Below, in pieces: positions 30,302 through 39,933 of a stretch of DNA of 41,962 bases. The first letter of the stretch is position 1, and each line of letters begins with the position of its first letter. The notes beneath the pieces are model-generated. The model ran no database searches and was not told the origin of the DNA. It saw nothing but the letters and a program-made list of their open reading frames with translations. Source of the stretch: an uncultured Fibrobacter sp. (GTDB taxonomy: Bacteria; Fibrobacterota; Fibrobacteria; Fibrobacterales; Fibrobacteraceae); assembly GCA_946414075.1 (NCBI GenBank), contig CAMKNA010000018.1, positions 1-41,962 of the forward strand. Reading direction: 5' to 3'. The translations under genes and the position numbers were made by a program.

Positions 30302-31186
30302 ATGGCTCGTTTTTTATCGGCGATTGTGCTGTTCTTTTTGGGGTGTACCTGGGTTTCTGACAGGGGAGAAGAGGAGTCGCCCCTGCGTGTGACGGTGCTT
30401 GACGTTGGGCAGGGCCTTGCTGTGCTGTTGGAGTTTGACGGTCGGTACGGCCTTTACGACAGCGGACCTGATTCGGCGGGAGTGGGGGACAGCCTTCGGG
30501 TCCGGGGTGTGGATGAGCTGGAGTGGGTGGTGCTGAGTCATAACCACCGAGACCATGTAGGCGGGTTTGTGGACGGTTCTCTATCCGAGAAGTCGCCGGT
30601 CCGCATAAAGCGCCTTTTCGTGGGGCCGGATACGGCGGGCGGAATCTGGCGGGACAGCGTGCTGTACGTGGTCCACAAGCGGGGTATTCCAGTGGACACG
30701 CTGGTACGGGGTGACGTTGTACAACTCGGGTCGGCGGGCAACTCGTTGTCAGCGGAAATGCCCGACATCAGGGTGCTGTGGCCGCCGGACTACGAAACGG
30801 TGGACGGAAACCACGGGAGCCTGGTCCTGAATGTCTCGTGGGGAGCGGGTTCAGCCCTCTTGACGGGGGACCTGGACAGCCTGGGCGAGCGGGAACTTCT
30901 GGAATTGTCGCCGACCCTTTCGGCGGACCTGCTCCAGGTGGGACATCACGGGTCGGCGGGCAGTAGCGGACTTGCGTTCCTTGCACAGGTCATGCCGGAG
31001 TACGCGGTGGTAAGTGTGGGCGATGGAAACCCTTACGGGCATCCGGCGGAGTCCGTCGTGCAGAAGCTAAGATATGTGCTGGGCGATTCCCTTCGGTTTT
31101 TCCGCACGGACCGGGACGGGAGCGTTGGCTTTGAACTGTGGCAGGGGCTTGGCACGGTTCCGATGGATCGGAGCGGCCTGCCCTAG
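30302..31186 (+). CDS. ComEC-like metallo-beta-lactamase-fold lipoprotein
   Basis: The 294-residue protein has a short signal sequence ending in FFLGC (Cys15), so it is probably a lipoprotein. Its catalytic domain matches the metallo-hydrolase domain of ComEC/Rec2: TVLDVGQGLAVLLEF, GLYDSGP, the metal motif SHNHRDHVGG (80-85 HNHRDH), LTGDLD, and LQVGHHGSAGSS. In ComEC this domain is thought to degrade one DNA strand during uptake; here it stands alone without the membrane channel. The substrate is unknown. The start ATG has an ideal AGGAGG. The stop overlaps that of the convergent thioesterase gene by 4 bases. Confidence 0.85.
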   Translation: MARFLSAIVLFFLGCTWVSDRGEEESPLRVTVLDVGQGLAVLLEFDGRYGLYDSGPDSAGVGDSLRVRGVDELEWVVLSHNHRDHVGGFVDGSLSEKSPVRIKRLFVGPDTAGGIWRDSVLYVVHKRGIPVDTLVRGDVVQLGSAGNSLSAEMPDIRVLWPPDYETVDGNHGSLVLNVSWGAGSALLTGDLDSLGERELLELSPTLSADLLQVGHHGSAGSSGLAFLAQVMPEYAVVSVGDGNPYGHPAESVVQKLRYVLGDSLRFFRTDRDGSVGFELWQGLGTVPMDRSGLP

Positions 31187-31929
31187 TCCCTGAATCCGAT
31201 GCGTGCCTGGAAATGACACCTGGTCATGTCGGCCGCGTTCATGCCGAAAATGTAGGCGTGGTGGTTGGTGTTCTTGAACCGCACCAGGTTCACCTTCTCG
31301 CCTAGGGGAATCTGCTGGATATAATTCATTTGTATGGAACGGATGCCGCGATCCTTGATTTCTTCCTTGCTGAGTACATCGGTAACCCAGTCTACATAAC
31401 GGCAGTGGTTCACATGCTGGTTCATGTCCAGGTCGCTGTAGTGGGCGGTTTCTTGCTGTACCACCGCAGGGTCAATGCTTGGGTCCAGAATGTCCATCAT
31501 CTCGGGCAGGGCGTTCTTGCCCGGGAAAAGCGGGATGGGGTAGGGGCTGCTGGCCGGATTCTCGGACCTGCCCGTCTTCAGGTTCACCAGTAGCCACGAC
31601 GATGTGGCCTGGGCAATGGCGTTTCCGCGGGCGTCCAAAATGGAATAGTCCTTGAGACACACCTTGTCCTTGTAGAATTCCTTGGCCCAGGTGGATATGC
31701 TGATTTTTTCGCCCCACACGGGAACGTGTAGGATCCTGAGCTTGATGCGGGTGATGACCGTGGTGTAGCCAGCCTTCATCATCTTCCAGAGCCCAAATCC
31801 GTTCAGCTCGGCGTCGGCGATGGCGGTCTCTTCCATGAACAGGAAAAGGTTGGACAGTTTCAGTCGGCTGTGCAGGTCGCAATCGGAAAAGCGGACTTCA
31901 AATTCCTTGGTGGTGATTTCAGGTTCCAT
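31183..31929 (-). CDS. Acyl-ACP thioesterase
   Basis: The 248-residue protein has two hot-dog domains. The first begins FEVRFSDCDLHSRLKLSNLFLFMEETA; the second has YSDLDMNQHVNHCRYVDWV, where Asn and His match the catalytic NxHxxN-type residues of FatA/FatB-like bacterial enzymes. It releases free fatty acids from acyl carrier protein in the cytoplasm. Such proteins are common in anaerobic Bacteroidota, Firmicutes and relatives. GAGGAACC lies before the ATG at 31929. It is divergent from aroA. Confidence 0.9.
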   Translation of the reverse strand: MEPEITTKEFEVRFSDCDLHSRLKLSNLFLFMEETAIADAELNGFGLWKMMKAGYTTVITRIKLRILHVPVWGEKISISTWAKEFYKDKVCLKDYSILDARGNAIAQATSSWLLVNLKTGRSENPASSPYPIPLFPGKNALPEMMDILDPSIDPAVVQQETAHYSDLDMNQHVNHCRYVDWVTDVLSKEEIKDRGIRSIQMNYIQQIPLGEKVNLVRFKNTNHHAYIFGMNAADMTRCHFQARIGFRD

Positions 31930-31980
31930 AGGTTCCTCGTGGCAAACATTCGCTCCATAAAAAATTTATAATTTTTGCAT

Positions 31981-33303
31981 ATGGATGAATTTCAGTTCCG
32001 ACCCAGTTTTGAACAGTTGCCCGCTTTCAAGTCCTTCGAGGGGACCATTCGGCTGCCGGGTTCCAAGAGCATCACGAACCGGGCTTTCCTGATTTCGGCC
32101 CTGGCGGCAGGAGAAACCCGGCTGCACAACCTGCTCAAGAGTGACGACACCCGCTACATGGGCGAAGCCCTCCAGAAGCTGGGCGTGAAGATTGACTTTT
32201 CGGAAGATTTTTCGGAAGCAGTGGTCTCTGGAAACGCGGGTCCCATCGACGCCCCCGCCACCCCTGACGGTGACTCTGCAAAACTTTTCCTCGGCAACGC
32301 AGGTACGGCCATGCGCTCCCTGACGGCGGCCCTGACGCTGGGTCACGGGGAGTTCTCCCTGATGGGCGAGGAACGCATGCGTGAACGCCCCATCCTGGAT
32401 TTGGTGGAAGCCCTCCAGAGTCTTGGTGCGGACATTTCGTACATGGAAACCGAGGGCTACCCGCCGGTGCATATCAAGGCCAGTGGTCTCAGGGGCGGAA
32501 CGGTCAATGTGCGCGGGAATATTTCAAGCCAGTACCTGACAGCTCTTTTGATTTGTGCCCCTTATTGTAACGCAGCTTTACATATACATGTAGAGGGTGA
32601 ACTTATTTCGGTGCCCTATGTGCTGTTGACCCTAGATGTGATGAAGCGTTTCGGGATAGAGGTCAAGCACGAAGGGCTTACCGATTTTTATGTGCCCAAG
32701 GGTGTTTACCAGAGTCCGGGAGACTATACCGTTGAAGGCGACGCCAGTTCGGCAAGCTACCCCCTGGCCGCCGCCGCCATCTCGGGTGGTTGCGTCAAGG
32801 TTCTGGGCATGGGCTCCGAAAGTATCCAGGGTGACCTTGCCTTTGTGCATGTACTGGAGAAGATGGGTGTACAGGTGACCCTTGGCCCCGACTGGGTGGA
32901 ATGCAAAGGTCCCAAGGGCAAGCTGAAGAGTCTCGGGGAATTCAACGCTGTGGAAATTCCAGATGCCGCCATGACGCTGGCGGTGCTCTCGCTTTTTGCC
33001 GACGGCCCTATGACCATTACAGGAATCGCCAGCTGGCGTGTGAAGGAGACGGACCGCATCGCTGCTATGGCGGCGGAACTCCGCAAGGTAGGTGCCGAAG
33101 TCCGTGAATCTATGGACTCCATCACGGTGACGCCGCCACAGGCACTCCAGGGAGCTTCCATCGAGACTTACAACGACCACCGCATGGCCATGTGCTTTAG
33201 CCTGGTGTCCCTGGGCGGCGTGCCCATCAAGATTTTGGACCCCGCCTGCGTGAACAAGACCTACCCGAGTTTCTTCGAGGACTTTAAGCGTTTCGCCAAA
33301 TGA
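31981..33303 (+). CDS. aroA: 3-phosphoshikimate 1-carboxyvinyltransferase (EPSP synthase)
   Basis: The 440-residue enzyme joins phosphoenolpyruvate to shikimate-3-phosphate in the aromatic amino acid pathway. Diagnostic blocks are RLPGSKSITNRAFLISALAAG (shortened here to LPGSKSITNRA), FLGNAGTAMR, ERPILDLVEAL, SSQYLTALL, VEGDASSASY, RVKETDRI and TYNDHRMAM. ATG 31981 is chosen over TTG 31975. A TATAATTTTTG tract ends 3 bases before the ATG, so little or no leader may exist. Its stop overlaps the next start (ATGA 33300-33303). Confidence 0.97.
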   Translation: MDEFQFRPSFEQLPAFKSFEGTIRLPGSKSITNRAFLISALAAGETRLHNLLKSDDTRYMGEALQKLGVKIDFSEDFSEAVVSGNAGPIDAPATPDGDSAKLFLGNAGTAMRSLTAALTLGHGEFSLMGEERMRERPILDLVEALQSLGADISYMETEGYPPVHIKASGLRGGTVNVRGNISSQYLTALLICAPYCNAALHIHVEGELISVPYVLLTLDVMKRFGIEVKHEGLTDFYVPKGVYQSPGDYTVEGDASSASYPLAAAAISGGCVKVLGMGSESIQGDLAFVHVLEKMGVQVTLGPDWVECKGPKGKLKSLGEFNAVEIPDAAMTLAVLSLFADGPMTITGIASWRVKETDRIAAMAAELRKVGAEVRESMDSITVTPPQALQGASIETYNDHRMAMCFSLVSLGGVPIKILDPACVNKTYPSFFEDFKRFAK

Positions 33304-34838
33304 GCAGGTCGTTGAGAAATATATTCGTGTCGTTGGCGCTGTCCCTGGCTGGTGTCGCGTGGGCCGCTGGTTTCGGCGTGCCTGGCGGCGATACCCTTTC
33401 GCTTTGGGTCATGGACAACGGTCTCGGTTCCCGGAGGGCCGTTTCCCGTATTGTGAAGAAGTTCCAGCGCGAAACGAAGATTCCGGTGAACATCCGCTTT
33501 TTGAACTGGGGTGAGGCTTTCGCCGAAATATCGACTGTGCTGGGCGGCTCGGAAGGTGCGGCTTCGGACGGCGCGACCGGTCCGGATGTTCTACAGCTGG
33601 GCTCCACCTGGGTTCCTTACTTCGCTTCTTCGGGAAACCTTGCCCCCCTTGATCCGTACTTGGAGCAGGTTGGTGCTACCCGGTTCTTCAAGGAAAGTTT
33701 CAAGGCGGCCCGTGTGGCTCACGACACTCTGGTGTATTCCTTCCCCTGGTTTGTGGATGTGAGAGCCCTGTACGCTAACGAGAAGCTTTGGAAAGAACTC
33801 TCTCTCCAAAAGGAGGAAGTGGATTCCTATCCGGAATTTTTGGGTGTGCTTCGGGCTTTTGCCAAAAAAGATTCTACCGTAGCGCCTTTCGCCCTACCCG
33901 GAAAGGGTGACTGGACAGGCCCGCAGCACATGGCTCCGTTCATCTGGAGCTTTGGCGGGGACTTTCTGGTGAAGGATTCCGCTGGTTACCGCAGCGGCTT
34001 GCTGGATTCTGCCACTCTGGCAGGACTAGCCTATTACATCAGGATATTTGGTGATAGGGGACTGTCGCCCCACGGTCTGGACGAAAATTCCGTACAGAAC
34101 ACGGAACGCTTTATCAGGGGTGGACAGCTGGTGCTGTACGGCACTTCCGAAATTATCCGCCAGATGGAAATAGAGAGCGAAGATGGAGGTCTGAAGGATG
34201 CCCCCATTACCGAAGCCGGCGTTGTCATCGTAGAGCCCCTGGAAGGTGACAAGGGAATCGTTTCTTTTGTAGGCGGGAGCCACCTGGTGATGCCCAAGTT
34301 GCATAAGGCATCTGCTGAAAGACTGCTCTGCTACTTGCTCCGGGCCGACAATATGGATGCCTACACTCGTCAGGTGGGGTTCCTGCCTGCCGACGAGAGC
34401 ATCGTGAACATCTGGGACAAGGATGCCCGCTATTCCAAGATTATCGAGACCATGAAGAACGGGAAGTCCTTCCCGAATATTCCCGAGTGGGTGGCTATCG
34501 AGGGTATCTTGATTGAGTTCTCCAACGCCTTGGGCGATGTGCTTAGGGATGCTTCTTCGCTTTCGGCTGTTGAAGACCAGGTGGTAGAGCTGTTTTGGAA
34601 CACCCACCAGAAAATCAATCAGTCTCTCGGCTATACCGAAACGCTCTCCAAGTCTAGCGCAGTTTCCCATATCAAGGAACTGTTGCTTGCGCCTGTGGAA
34701 GAAGTTGTCCCCCAGTCCATGGCAGTTCCCGCTGAAGAGCAGGGCGGCTCGATCTTGGTCTTTGTCCTGGTGGTTGCCATTGCGGCGGTGGCCGCTGTGG
34801 GCGGCATGGTGCTGTCCATGCTCATCCGGAAGAGATAG
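33300..34838 (+). CDS. Family 1 extracellular solute-binding protein with C-terminal membrane anchor
   Basis: The 512-residue protein has a cleavable signal peptide (SLALSLAGVAWAA) and the pattern of carbohydrate-type solute-binding proteins: LSLWVMDNGLGSRRAVSRIVKKFQ, then GPDVLQLGSTWVPYFA, YSFPWFVDVRALYAN and PFIWSFGGDF. The last 30 residues form a hydrophobic helix (VFVLVVAIAAVAAVGGMVLSML) ending in RKR, so the protein is tethered to the inner membrane by its C-terminus. No ABC permease or ATPase gene lies nearby. It overlaps aroA by 4 bases and is 4 bases before the peptidase fusion gene, so the three are likely one transcript. Confidence 0.87.
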   Translation: MSRSLRNIFVSLALSLAGVAWAAGFGVPGGDTLSLWVMDNGLGSRRAVSRIVKKFQRETKIPVNIRFLNWGEAFAEISTVLGGSEGAASDGATGPDVLQLGSTWVPYFASSGNLAPLDPYLEQVGATRFFKESFKAARVAHDTLVYSFPWFVDVRALYANEKLWKELSLQKEEVDSYPEFLGVLRAFAKKDSTVAPFALPGKGDWTGPQHMAPFIWSFGGDFLVKDSAGYRSGLLDSATLAGLAYYIRIFGDRGLSPHGLDENSVQNTERFIRGGQLVLYGTSEIIRQMEIESEDGGLKDAPITEAGVVIVEPLEGDKGIVSFVGGSHLVMPKLHKASAERLLCYLLRADNMDAYTRQVGFLPADESIVNIWDKDARYSKIIETMKNGKSFPNIPEWVAIEGILIEFSNALGDVLRDASSLSAVEDQVVELFWNTHQKINQSLGYTETLSKSSAVSHIKELLLAPVEEVVPQSMAVPAEEQGGSILVFVLVVAIAAVAAVGGMVLSMLIRKR

Positions 34839-34842
34839 CTTT

Positions 34843-37002
34843 ATGAAGTTTTTCCGTAGTCTTCTTTTCTGTGCCTTTGCGCTTTCGCCCCTGTTTGCCT
34901 ATCTGGACTTGGCGCCTTACCAGACCTTTGTGGATTCCGTGGTGCCGGGTTCCCGTTTGGGAATTTCTATACGGTCTGTGCAGAGTGGCAAGGAACTGGC
35001 GAACATTCGTGGCGACGAGAAGTTCACTCCGGCCAGCACCCTCAAGACATTGACTACGGCGACGGCTCTTCATTTTTTGCCGTTGGACTATGCGCCGGAA
35101 ACGAAGATTTCCCTAATGGGGAGCGTCCAGCAGAAAAAATTCCTAGGATCAATCCAGATTCGTGGCGAAGGGGACCCGAACTTTTCGGGCCGTTACTATG
35201 CGGACCCGTTCTACATGATTGATGCCATGGTAGATTCTATCCATGCTCTTGGTGTCGATACCATCCGTGGAACAATTGATCTGGATACAAGCTTTTATGA
35301 TGGTCCTTGGAAGGCGGAACATTGGCGCAAGAATTTTTACGACGCCTGGTATGGTGCCGAAATCGCCCCGCTGGATTTCAACGACAACTGCACCATGATC
35401 CGTTTCAAGCCTGGTGAAAATGAGGGCGATTCGGCTATCGTTTCCATTTTGCCCGATGTAGGCTATGTGACGGTCAAGAACGATTTGAAGACGGTGCCCG
35501 GAAAGAAGAAAAAATGGACCTGGGCCCTGGACCCTGTAAAGTCCGTCATCACTTTGGGCGGAACTATTGGGCAGGATGTGGATTCGGCAAGCCTGGTGCT
35601 CCCGATTCGAAATCCCGTGGGGTACTTTCGGGCTGCGTTCCTGTACATGCTCAAGGAGAATGGCATTACCTTCGTAGAAGATCCCCTTGTTCCCCAGGGT
35701 ATCGAAATTAAGCGGTTCATCTTTTCGGCGGCGCCCTTCCTGAGTATTCTGGATGAAATCAATCAGCGTAGCCAGAACTACCACGCCGAAAGCCTTTTCC
35801 GCAACATGGGCGGCAAGATTCTCGGCAAGGGTAATGTGGAGAACGGCAAGAAGCTGGAGGAAAAGTTCCTTTCGGAAATAGGCCTGAGCTTTGAAGATTA
35901 CGAGGTGTGGGACGGCAGCGGCCTTTCGCCGAAGAACAAGCTTAAGCCTTCCGTTGAGACGGAGCTCTTGGCGAAGATGGCCCGGCACCCGAGAAAGGAT
36001 TTTTACATCAACAGCTTTGCAGGCCCTAAAATCGGCACGGGCAGCAAGCGCATGGTAGACCTGAAGTACCCCTGGCTCACCCGCTTTAAGACGGGGTTCA
36101 TCGGCGAGGCCCACGGCCTGGTAGGTTATGTGTTCCCGATGGACGGGGACACCCTGACAGTGGCCATGTACCTGAATGAGACGGGCAAGAACAAGGACGC
36201 GACTTTGAAGGATGTGCTGGACACCCTGTGGATGCGCCTTGTTTACGCCACCAGCGACGATTACGGTTCTCTTCTGAAGATGAAGGAAATGTGGCTCGGC
36301 GCCCAGGACATTCGCGGGCTAGACGCACGCCTGGAATACTTCTCCCGCAAGATGCAGGGGATTCCCTATCTGCTTGGCCCCATGGGTGAGGGGTACCTGG
36401 ATTCCATCGAGACCAAGCCCATAGTCTACATGGATTCTGTGGATTGCGTGACTTATATTGAACATGCCCTGGCTCTGGCCCTGGCCACCAGCGAGGATTC
36501 CCTTTTCAAAGTGCTTCAGAATATCCGCTACAAGGATGGAATTATCGATTACAACCACCGCAAGCATTATCTGCTGGCCGATTGGGCAAGCGATACAAGG
36601 TTTACTCGCAAGCTCCCCATGCCGGGCGATACGGTGGTGGTCAAGACCATCGGTAAGAATGAGTTTTTCAAGAAGAAAAAGCTGTCGTACCTGGTGGACG
36701 GTAAGGAGTCTGCGGACCCTACGGTGGAGATCCGCTACCTGCCTTACGACAAGGCTGTTGAATGGGCCGGCAAGGTTTACGAAGGCCCCATGAAGGTGCT
36801 GGGTGTTGGGCTTGTGGCCCCCATGGAAAACTTGGATGCCACCCACACGGGATTTATGGTGCTCACACCAGGCGAGCTTCCCATGTTCCGTCATGCCGCT
36901 TACAAGAAGCAGGTGCTGGAAATTCCCTTTAAGGAATACCTGGAAGGCCGCAGCAAGGCCAAGCTGCCGGGTGTTGCCTTCTTTGAATTCGTGAAACCTT
37001 AG
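34843..37002 (+). CDS. Fusion of PBP4-type DD-carboxypeptidase (S13) and DUF1460 hydrolase
   Basis: The 719-residue exported protein has a signal peptide (about 1-19). Residues 20-465 form an S13 DD-peptidase of the PBP4/DacB type, with all three catalytic motifs: SxxK at Ser65-Lys68 (STLK), SxN at Ser310-Asn312 (SQN) and KTG at 416-418. Residues about 480-719 match DUF1460, a permuted NlpC/P60-like fold, with IPYLLGPMGEG, YMDSVDCVTYIEHALALAL (likely catalytic Cys535), IRYKDGIIDYNHRKHY and DATHTGFMVL (likely catalytic His). The first part should trim or cut D-Ala cross-links. The second is related to amidases or endopeptidases acting on the stem peptide. ATG 34843 begins the signal peptide. 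Confidence 0.9.
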   Translation: MKFFRSLLFCAFALSPLFAYLDLAPYQTFVDSVVPGSRLGISIRSVQSGKELANIRGDEKFTPASTLKTLTTATALHFLPLDYAPETKISLMGSVQQKKFLGSIQIRGEGDPNFSGRYYADPFYMIDAMVDSIHALGVDTIRGTIDLDTSFYDGPWKAEHWRKNFYDAWYGAEIAPLDFNDNCTMIRFKPGENEGDSAIVSILPDVGYVTVKNDLKTVPGKKKKWTWALDPVKSVITLGGTIGQDVDSASLVLPIRNPVGYFRAAFLYMLKENGITFVEDPLVPQGIEIKRFIFSAAPFLSILDEINQRSQNYHAESLFRNMGGKILGKGNVENGKKLEEKFLSEIGLSFEDYEVWDGSGLSPKNKLKPSVETELLAKMARHPRKDFYINSFAGPKIGTGSKRMVDLKYPWLTRFKTGFIGEAHGLVGYVFPMDGDTLTVAMYLNETGKNKDATLKDVLDTLWMRLVYATSDDYGSLLKMKEMWLGAQDIRGLDARLEYFSRKMQGIPYLLGPMGEGYLDSIETKPIVYMDSVDCVTYIEHALALALATSEDSLFKVLQNIRYKDGIIDYNHRKHYLLADWASDTRFTRKLPMPGDTVVVKTIGKNEFFKKKKLSYLVDGKESADPTVEIRYLPYDKAVEWAGKVYEGPMKVLGVGLVAPMENLDATHTGFMVLTPGELPMFRHAAYKKQVLEIPFKEYLEGRSKAKLPGVAFFEFVKP

Positions 37003-37454
37003 TCGCCGTAATCGAAGGCGAGGATGGCCACCATCTCGTGATCGGGCTTGCCTTCTGTCTCGCCGTCGGCGCTCTCGAAAAGGGTCCAGGCGTCGGGGGC
37101 CCATCCGTAGGCGTTCATGGTCAGTTCCTGTCCCATGGCGATTTCGGCGGCCTCCACATGTTCCCAGCGTACAGGGCCTGCGGGGGCCTTGTAGTACCGG
37201 AGCATTCCCAAGGCGTCTAGACTTTCAGGGTGGTTGTCCACCAGTTGGTAGACACAGTCCTTGTAGCTTTCTCCCTTCAGGCGTATCACGCGGAAAAGGC
37301 GCTTACGGCCCAGGAATTTTTGCAGGTCGTCCTGGTGCACATCGATCTTTCCACCTTCGCCAAAAAAGACGGCCAACTCCCGGAACACCTCGGAACTCTC
37401 GTCCAGAAAGGGCGAGAGCTTCTTGATGAGAGCGTTGACTTCACTTGTGGTCAT
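36999..37454 (-). CDS. Hypothetical protein downstream of pflB
   Basis: The 151-residue acidic, soluble protein is not recognised. It has no signal peptide or membrane segment. It contains a helical N-terminus (TSEVNALIKKLSPFLDESSEVFRE split around position 20) and several conserved-looking aromatic residues (YGWAPDAWTLFE near 115-126). It starts 17 bases after the pflB stop on the same strand, so it is probably co-transcribed with pflB. It takes the place where pflA (activating enzyme) often lies, but has no CxxxCxxC motif and is not an activase. Its stop overlaps that of the peptidase fusion gene. Confidence 0.7.
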   Translation of the reverse strand: MTTSEVNALIKKLSPFLDESSEVFRELAVFFGEGGKIDVHQDDLQKFLGRKRLFRVIRLKGESYKDCVYQLVDNHPESLDALGMLRYYKAPAGPVRWEHVEAAEIAMGQELTMNAYGWAPDAWTLFESADGETEGKPDHEMVAILAFDYGD

Positions 37455-37471
37455 TTTTCAGTAGGCGTGAC

Positions 37472-39730
37472 CTACAACACTCCATGGCAGGTGCGGCTGA
37501 TGACGTCGTCCTGCTGGTCCTTGGTCAGCGACAGGAACTTGACGGCGTAGCCAGACACGCGGATGGTGAAGTTGGCGTACTCGGGCTTTTCCGGGTGGGC
37601 TTGGGCGTCCAGGAGCTTTTCCACGCCAAACACATTCACATTCAGGTGGTGTGCGCCCTGCTCGAAGTAGCCGTCCATCACGGTCACCAGTTTCTGGGAA
37701 CGTTCCTCGTCGCTGTGGCCGAGAGCGTTCGGGCTGATGGTCTGGGTGTTGCTGATGCCATCGAGCGCATATTCGTACGGGAGTTTGGCGACAGAGTTGA
37801 GCGAAGCCAGAAGTCCGCTCTTTTCGGCGCCGTAGCTCGGGTTTGCGCCGGGAGCGAAAGGCGCATGGGCCGGGCGACCGTCGGGCAGCGCACCCGTAGC
37901 CTTGCCGTAAACCACATTACTGGTAATCGTAAGGATAGATGTGGTGGGTTCGGCGTTACGGTAGGTGTGGTGCTTTCTCACCTTGGCGATGAATTCCTTC
38001 AGGAGCCATACGGCGATATCGTCTGCACGGTCGTCGTCGTTTCCATACCGGGGGAAGTCTCCTTCGATCTGGAAGTCCTTCACCAGGCCGTTCTCGCCGC
38101 GGATGACCTTCACCTTGGCATACTTGATGGCGCAGAGGCTGTCTACCACATGGCTAAAGCCTGCGATACCTGTGGCAAATGTGCGGCGCACGTCGGTATC
38201 GATGAATGCCAGTTCTGCAGACTCGTAGTAGTACTTGTCGTGCATGTAGTGGATCAGGTTCAGGGCGTTCACATAGACTTCGGTGAGCCAGTCCAGCATG
38301 ATGTCGTACTTGTGCATGACTTCGTCATAGTCCAGGTACTCGCCGGTTACGGGAGTAAGTTCCGGACCAATCTGCATGCCGGGCACCAGGCCGCCCTCTT
38401 CGTCTTTGCCTCCGTTGATGGAGTAGAGCAGGGCCTTGGCCAGGTTGGCGCGGGCGCCGAAGAACTGGAGTTCCTTGCCGGTCTGGGTGGCGGACACGCA
38501 GCAGCAGATGCTGTAGTCGTCTCCCCAGATGGGGCGCATCACATCGTCGTTCTCGTACTGGATGGAGCTTGTGGTCACCGAGATGTAGGCGGCGTATTCC
38601 TTGAAGTTCTTGGGGAGCCTCTTGGTGTAGAGCACGGTGAGGTTGGGCTCCGGAGACGGTCCCATGTTTTCCAGGGTGTGCAAGAAGCGGAAGTCGCTCT
38701 TGGTGACCATGGAACGGCCATCTTGGCCCATGCCGGCCACTTCGAGAGTTGCCCACACCGGGTCGCCGCTGAACAGCTGGTTGTAAGTCTCGATACGGGC
38801 GAACTTGACCATGCGGAACTTCATGACCATGTGGTCCACCAGTTCCTGGGCGTCGGTTTCGGTAAGTGTTCCGTTCTTCAGGTCACGTTCAATATAGATG
38901 TCGAGGAATGTTGAAATGCGGCCCACGCTCATGGCGGCGCCGTTCTGGGTCTTGATGGCAGCGAGATACCCGAAGTAGAGCCACTGGAATGCCTCGCGGG
39001 CGTTAGTGGCGGGCTTAGAAATGTCGAAGCCGTAGCTTGCGGCCATGGCCTTGATTCCCTTGAGGGAGCGAATCTGTTCGGCCACTTCCTCGCGAAGGCG
39101 GATCACCTCGTCGATCATGGTGCCGTCACCGATGTGGGCCAGGTCTTTCTGTTTCTGCTCGATGATGTAGTCGATACCGTACAGGGCGAGACGGCGGTAG
39201 TCGCCTACGATACGTCCACGACCGTAGGTGTCGGGAAGGCCCGTAAGTAGGTGGGCCTTGCGGGCGGCGCGCATCTCGGGAGTGTAGCAGTCGAACACCG
39301 CCTGGTTGTGGGTCTTGTGGTATTCGGTAAAGATCTTGTGGAGTTCTGCGCTGGGTTTGTAGCCGTACTGCTCACAGGATTCCTCGGCCATCTTGATGCC
39401 GCCGAAGGGCATGAAGGCGCGCTTCAGGGGCTTGTCGGTCTGGAGGCCGACGACCTTTTCCAGATCCTTGAGACTTTCGTTGATGTAGCCTGGCTTGTGG
39501 GAGTTCAGGCCCGAGACGATCTCGGTGTCCATGTCCAGCACACCGCCCTTTTTGCGTTCTTCGGCTTGGAGCTTCTGCAGCTCGCCCCAGAGTTTGTTGG
39601 TGGCCTCTGTCGGGCCGGCCAGGAAGGACTTGTCTCCCTCGTAGGCGGTGTAGTTCCTTTGAATGAAATCCCTTACATTAATTTCGCTCTGCCAAAGTCC
39701 TGTTACGAACCCCTTCCATGCGTCAGTCAT
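37472..39730 (-). CDS. pflB: Pyruvate formate-lyase (formate acetyltransferase)
   Basis: The 752-residue glycyl-radical enzyme splits pyruvate with CoA into acetyl-CoA and formate under anoxic conditions. The active-site cysteines lie in [30 protein letters not shown] (Cys409-411, the last two matching the usual pair). The glycyl radical site [13 protein letters not shown] has Gly727. The C-terminus reads RTCHGVL, with a Cys where family members usually have Phe. The ATG at 39730 has GAGGAAAA upstream. A TATATTGC element at 39807-39814 suggests a leader of about 70 bases. The oxygen-sensitive enzyme needs an activase, which is not in the window. Confidence 0.97.
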   Translation of the reverse strand: MTDAWKGFVTGLWQSEINVRDFIQRNYTAYEGDKSFLAGPTEATNKLWGELQKLQAEERKKGGVLDMDTEIVSGLNSHKPGYINESLKDLEKVVGLQTDKPLKRAFMPFGGIKMAEESCEQYGYKPSAELHKIFTEYHKTHNQAVFDCYTPEMRAARKAHLLTGLPDTYGRGRIVGDYRRLALYGIDYIIEQKQKDLAHIGDGTMIDEVIRLREEVAEQIRSLKGIKAMAASYGFDISKPATNAREAFQWLYFGYLAAIKTQNGAAMSVGRISTFLDIYIERDLKNGTLTETDAQELVDHMVMKFRMVKFARIETYNQLFSGDPVWATLEVAGMGQDGRSMVTKSDFRFLHTLENMGPSPEPNLTVLYTKRLPKNFKEYAAYISVTTSSIQYENDDVMRPIWGDDYSICCCVSATQTGKELQFFGARANLAKALLYSINGGKDEEGGLVPGMQIGPELTPVTGEYLDYDEVMHKYDIMLDWLTEVYVNALNLIHYMHDKYYYESAELAFIDTDVRRTFATGIAGFSHVVDSLCAIKYAKVKVIRGENGLVKDFQIEGDFPRYGNDDDRADDIAVWLLKEFIAKVRKHHTYRNAEPTTSILTITSNVVYGKATGALPDGRPAHAPFAPGANPSYGAEKSGLLASLNSVAKLPYEYALDGISNTQTISPNALGHSDEERSQKLVTVMDGYFEQGAHHLNVNVFGVEKLLDAQAHPEKPEYANFTIRVSGYAVKFLSLTKDQQDDVISRTCHGVL

Positions 39731-39806
39731 TTTTCCTCTTTGCTCGCCCGGACCAAGTGTTGCTTTGCGGGCTGAGACTTCTTGTTTTGTTGTTCAATTA
39801 CAAGGG

Positions 39807-39814
39807 GCAATATA
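39807..39814 (-). promoter_or_regulatory. TAnnTTTG-like promoter element for pflB (TATATTGC)
   Basis: TATATTGC on the minus strand lies 76 bases before the pflB ATG, in the 203-base gap between pflB and the Cys-rich lipoprotein. The rest of this gap is AT-rich on its right side, and I see no clear terminator or gene in it. Confidence 0.35.
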
Positions 39815-39933
39815 GCAATTGCGGGTGCATGTTTGAACGGCCGCTGGAGGCTTGATTTTGCTTTTGTCAGAGACGATTTTTTGATAAAAACGACAGCGAA
39901 TTTGTAATCGTTTGATGGACATGGAGTTATGGT

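Noticed and set aside
36999..37454. pflA activating enzyme
   Set aside because: The product lacks the CxxxCxxC radical SAM motif and is too short.
37445..38914. 489-codon plus-strand frame
   Set aside because: It lies wholly antisense to pflB, which is complete and well conserved; its translation has no recognisable domain.
39840..39930. Terminator after the Cys-rich lipoprotein
   Set aside because: There are A/T runs and a CTGTCG element but no stable GC-rich stem followed by T.
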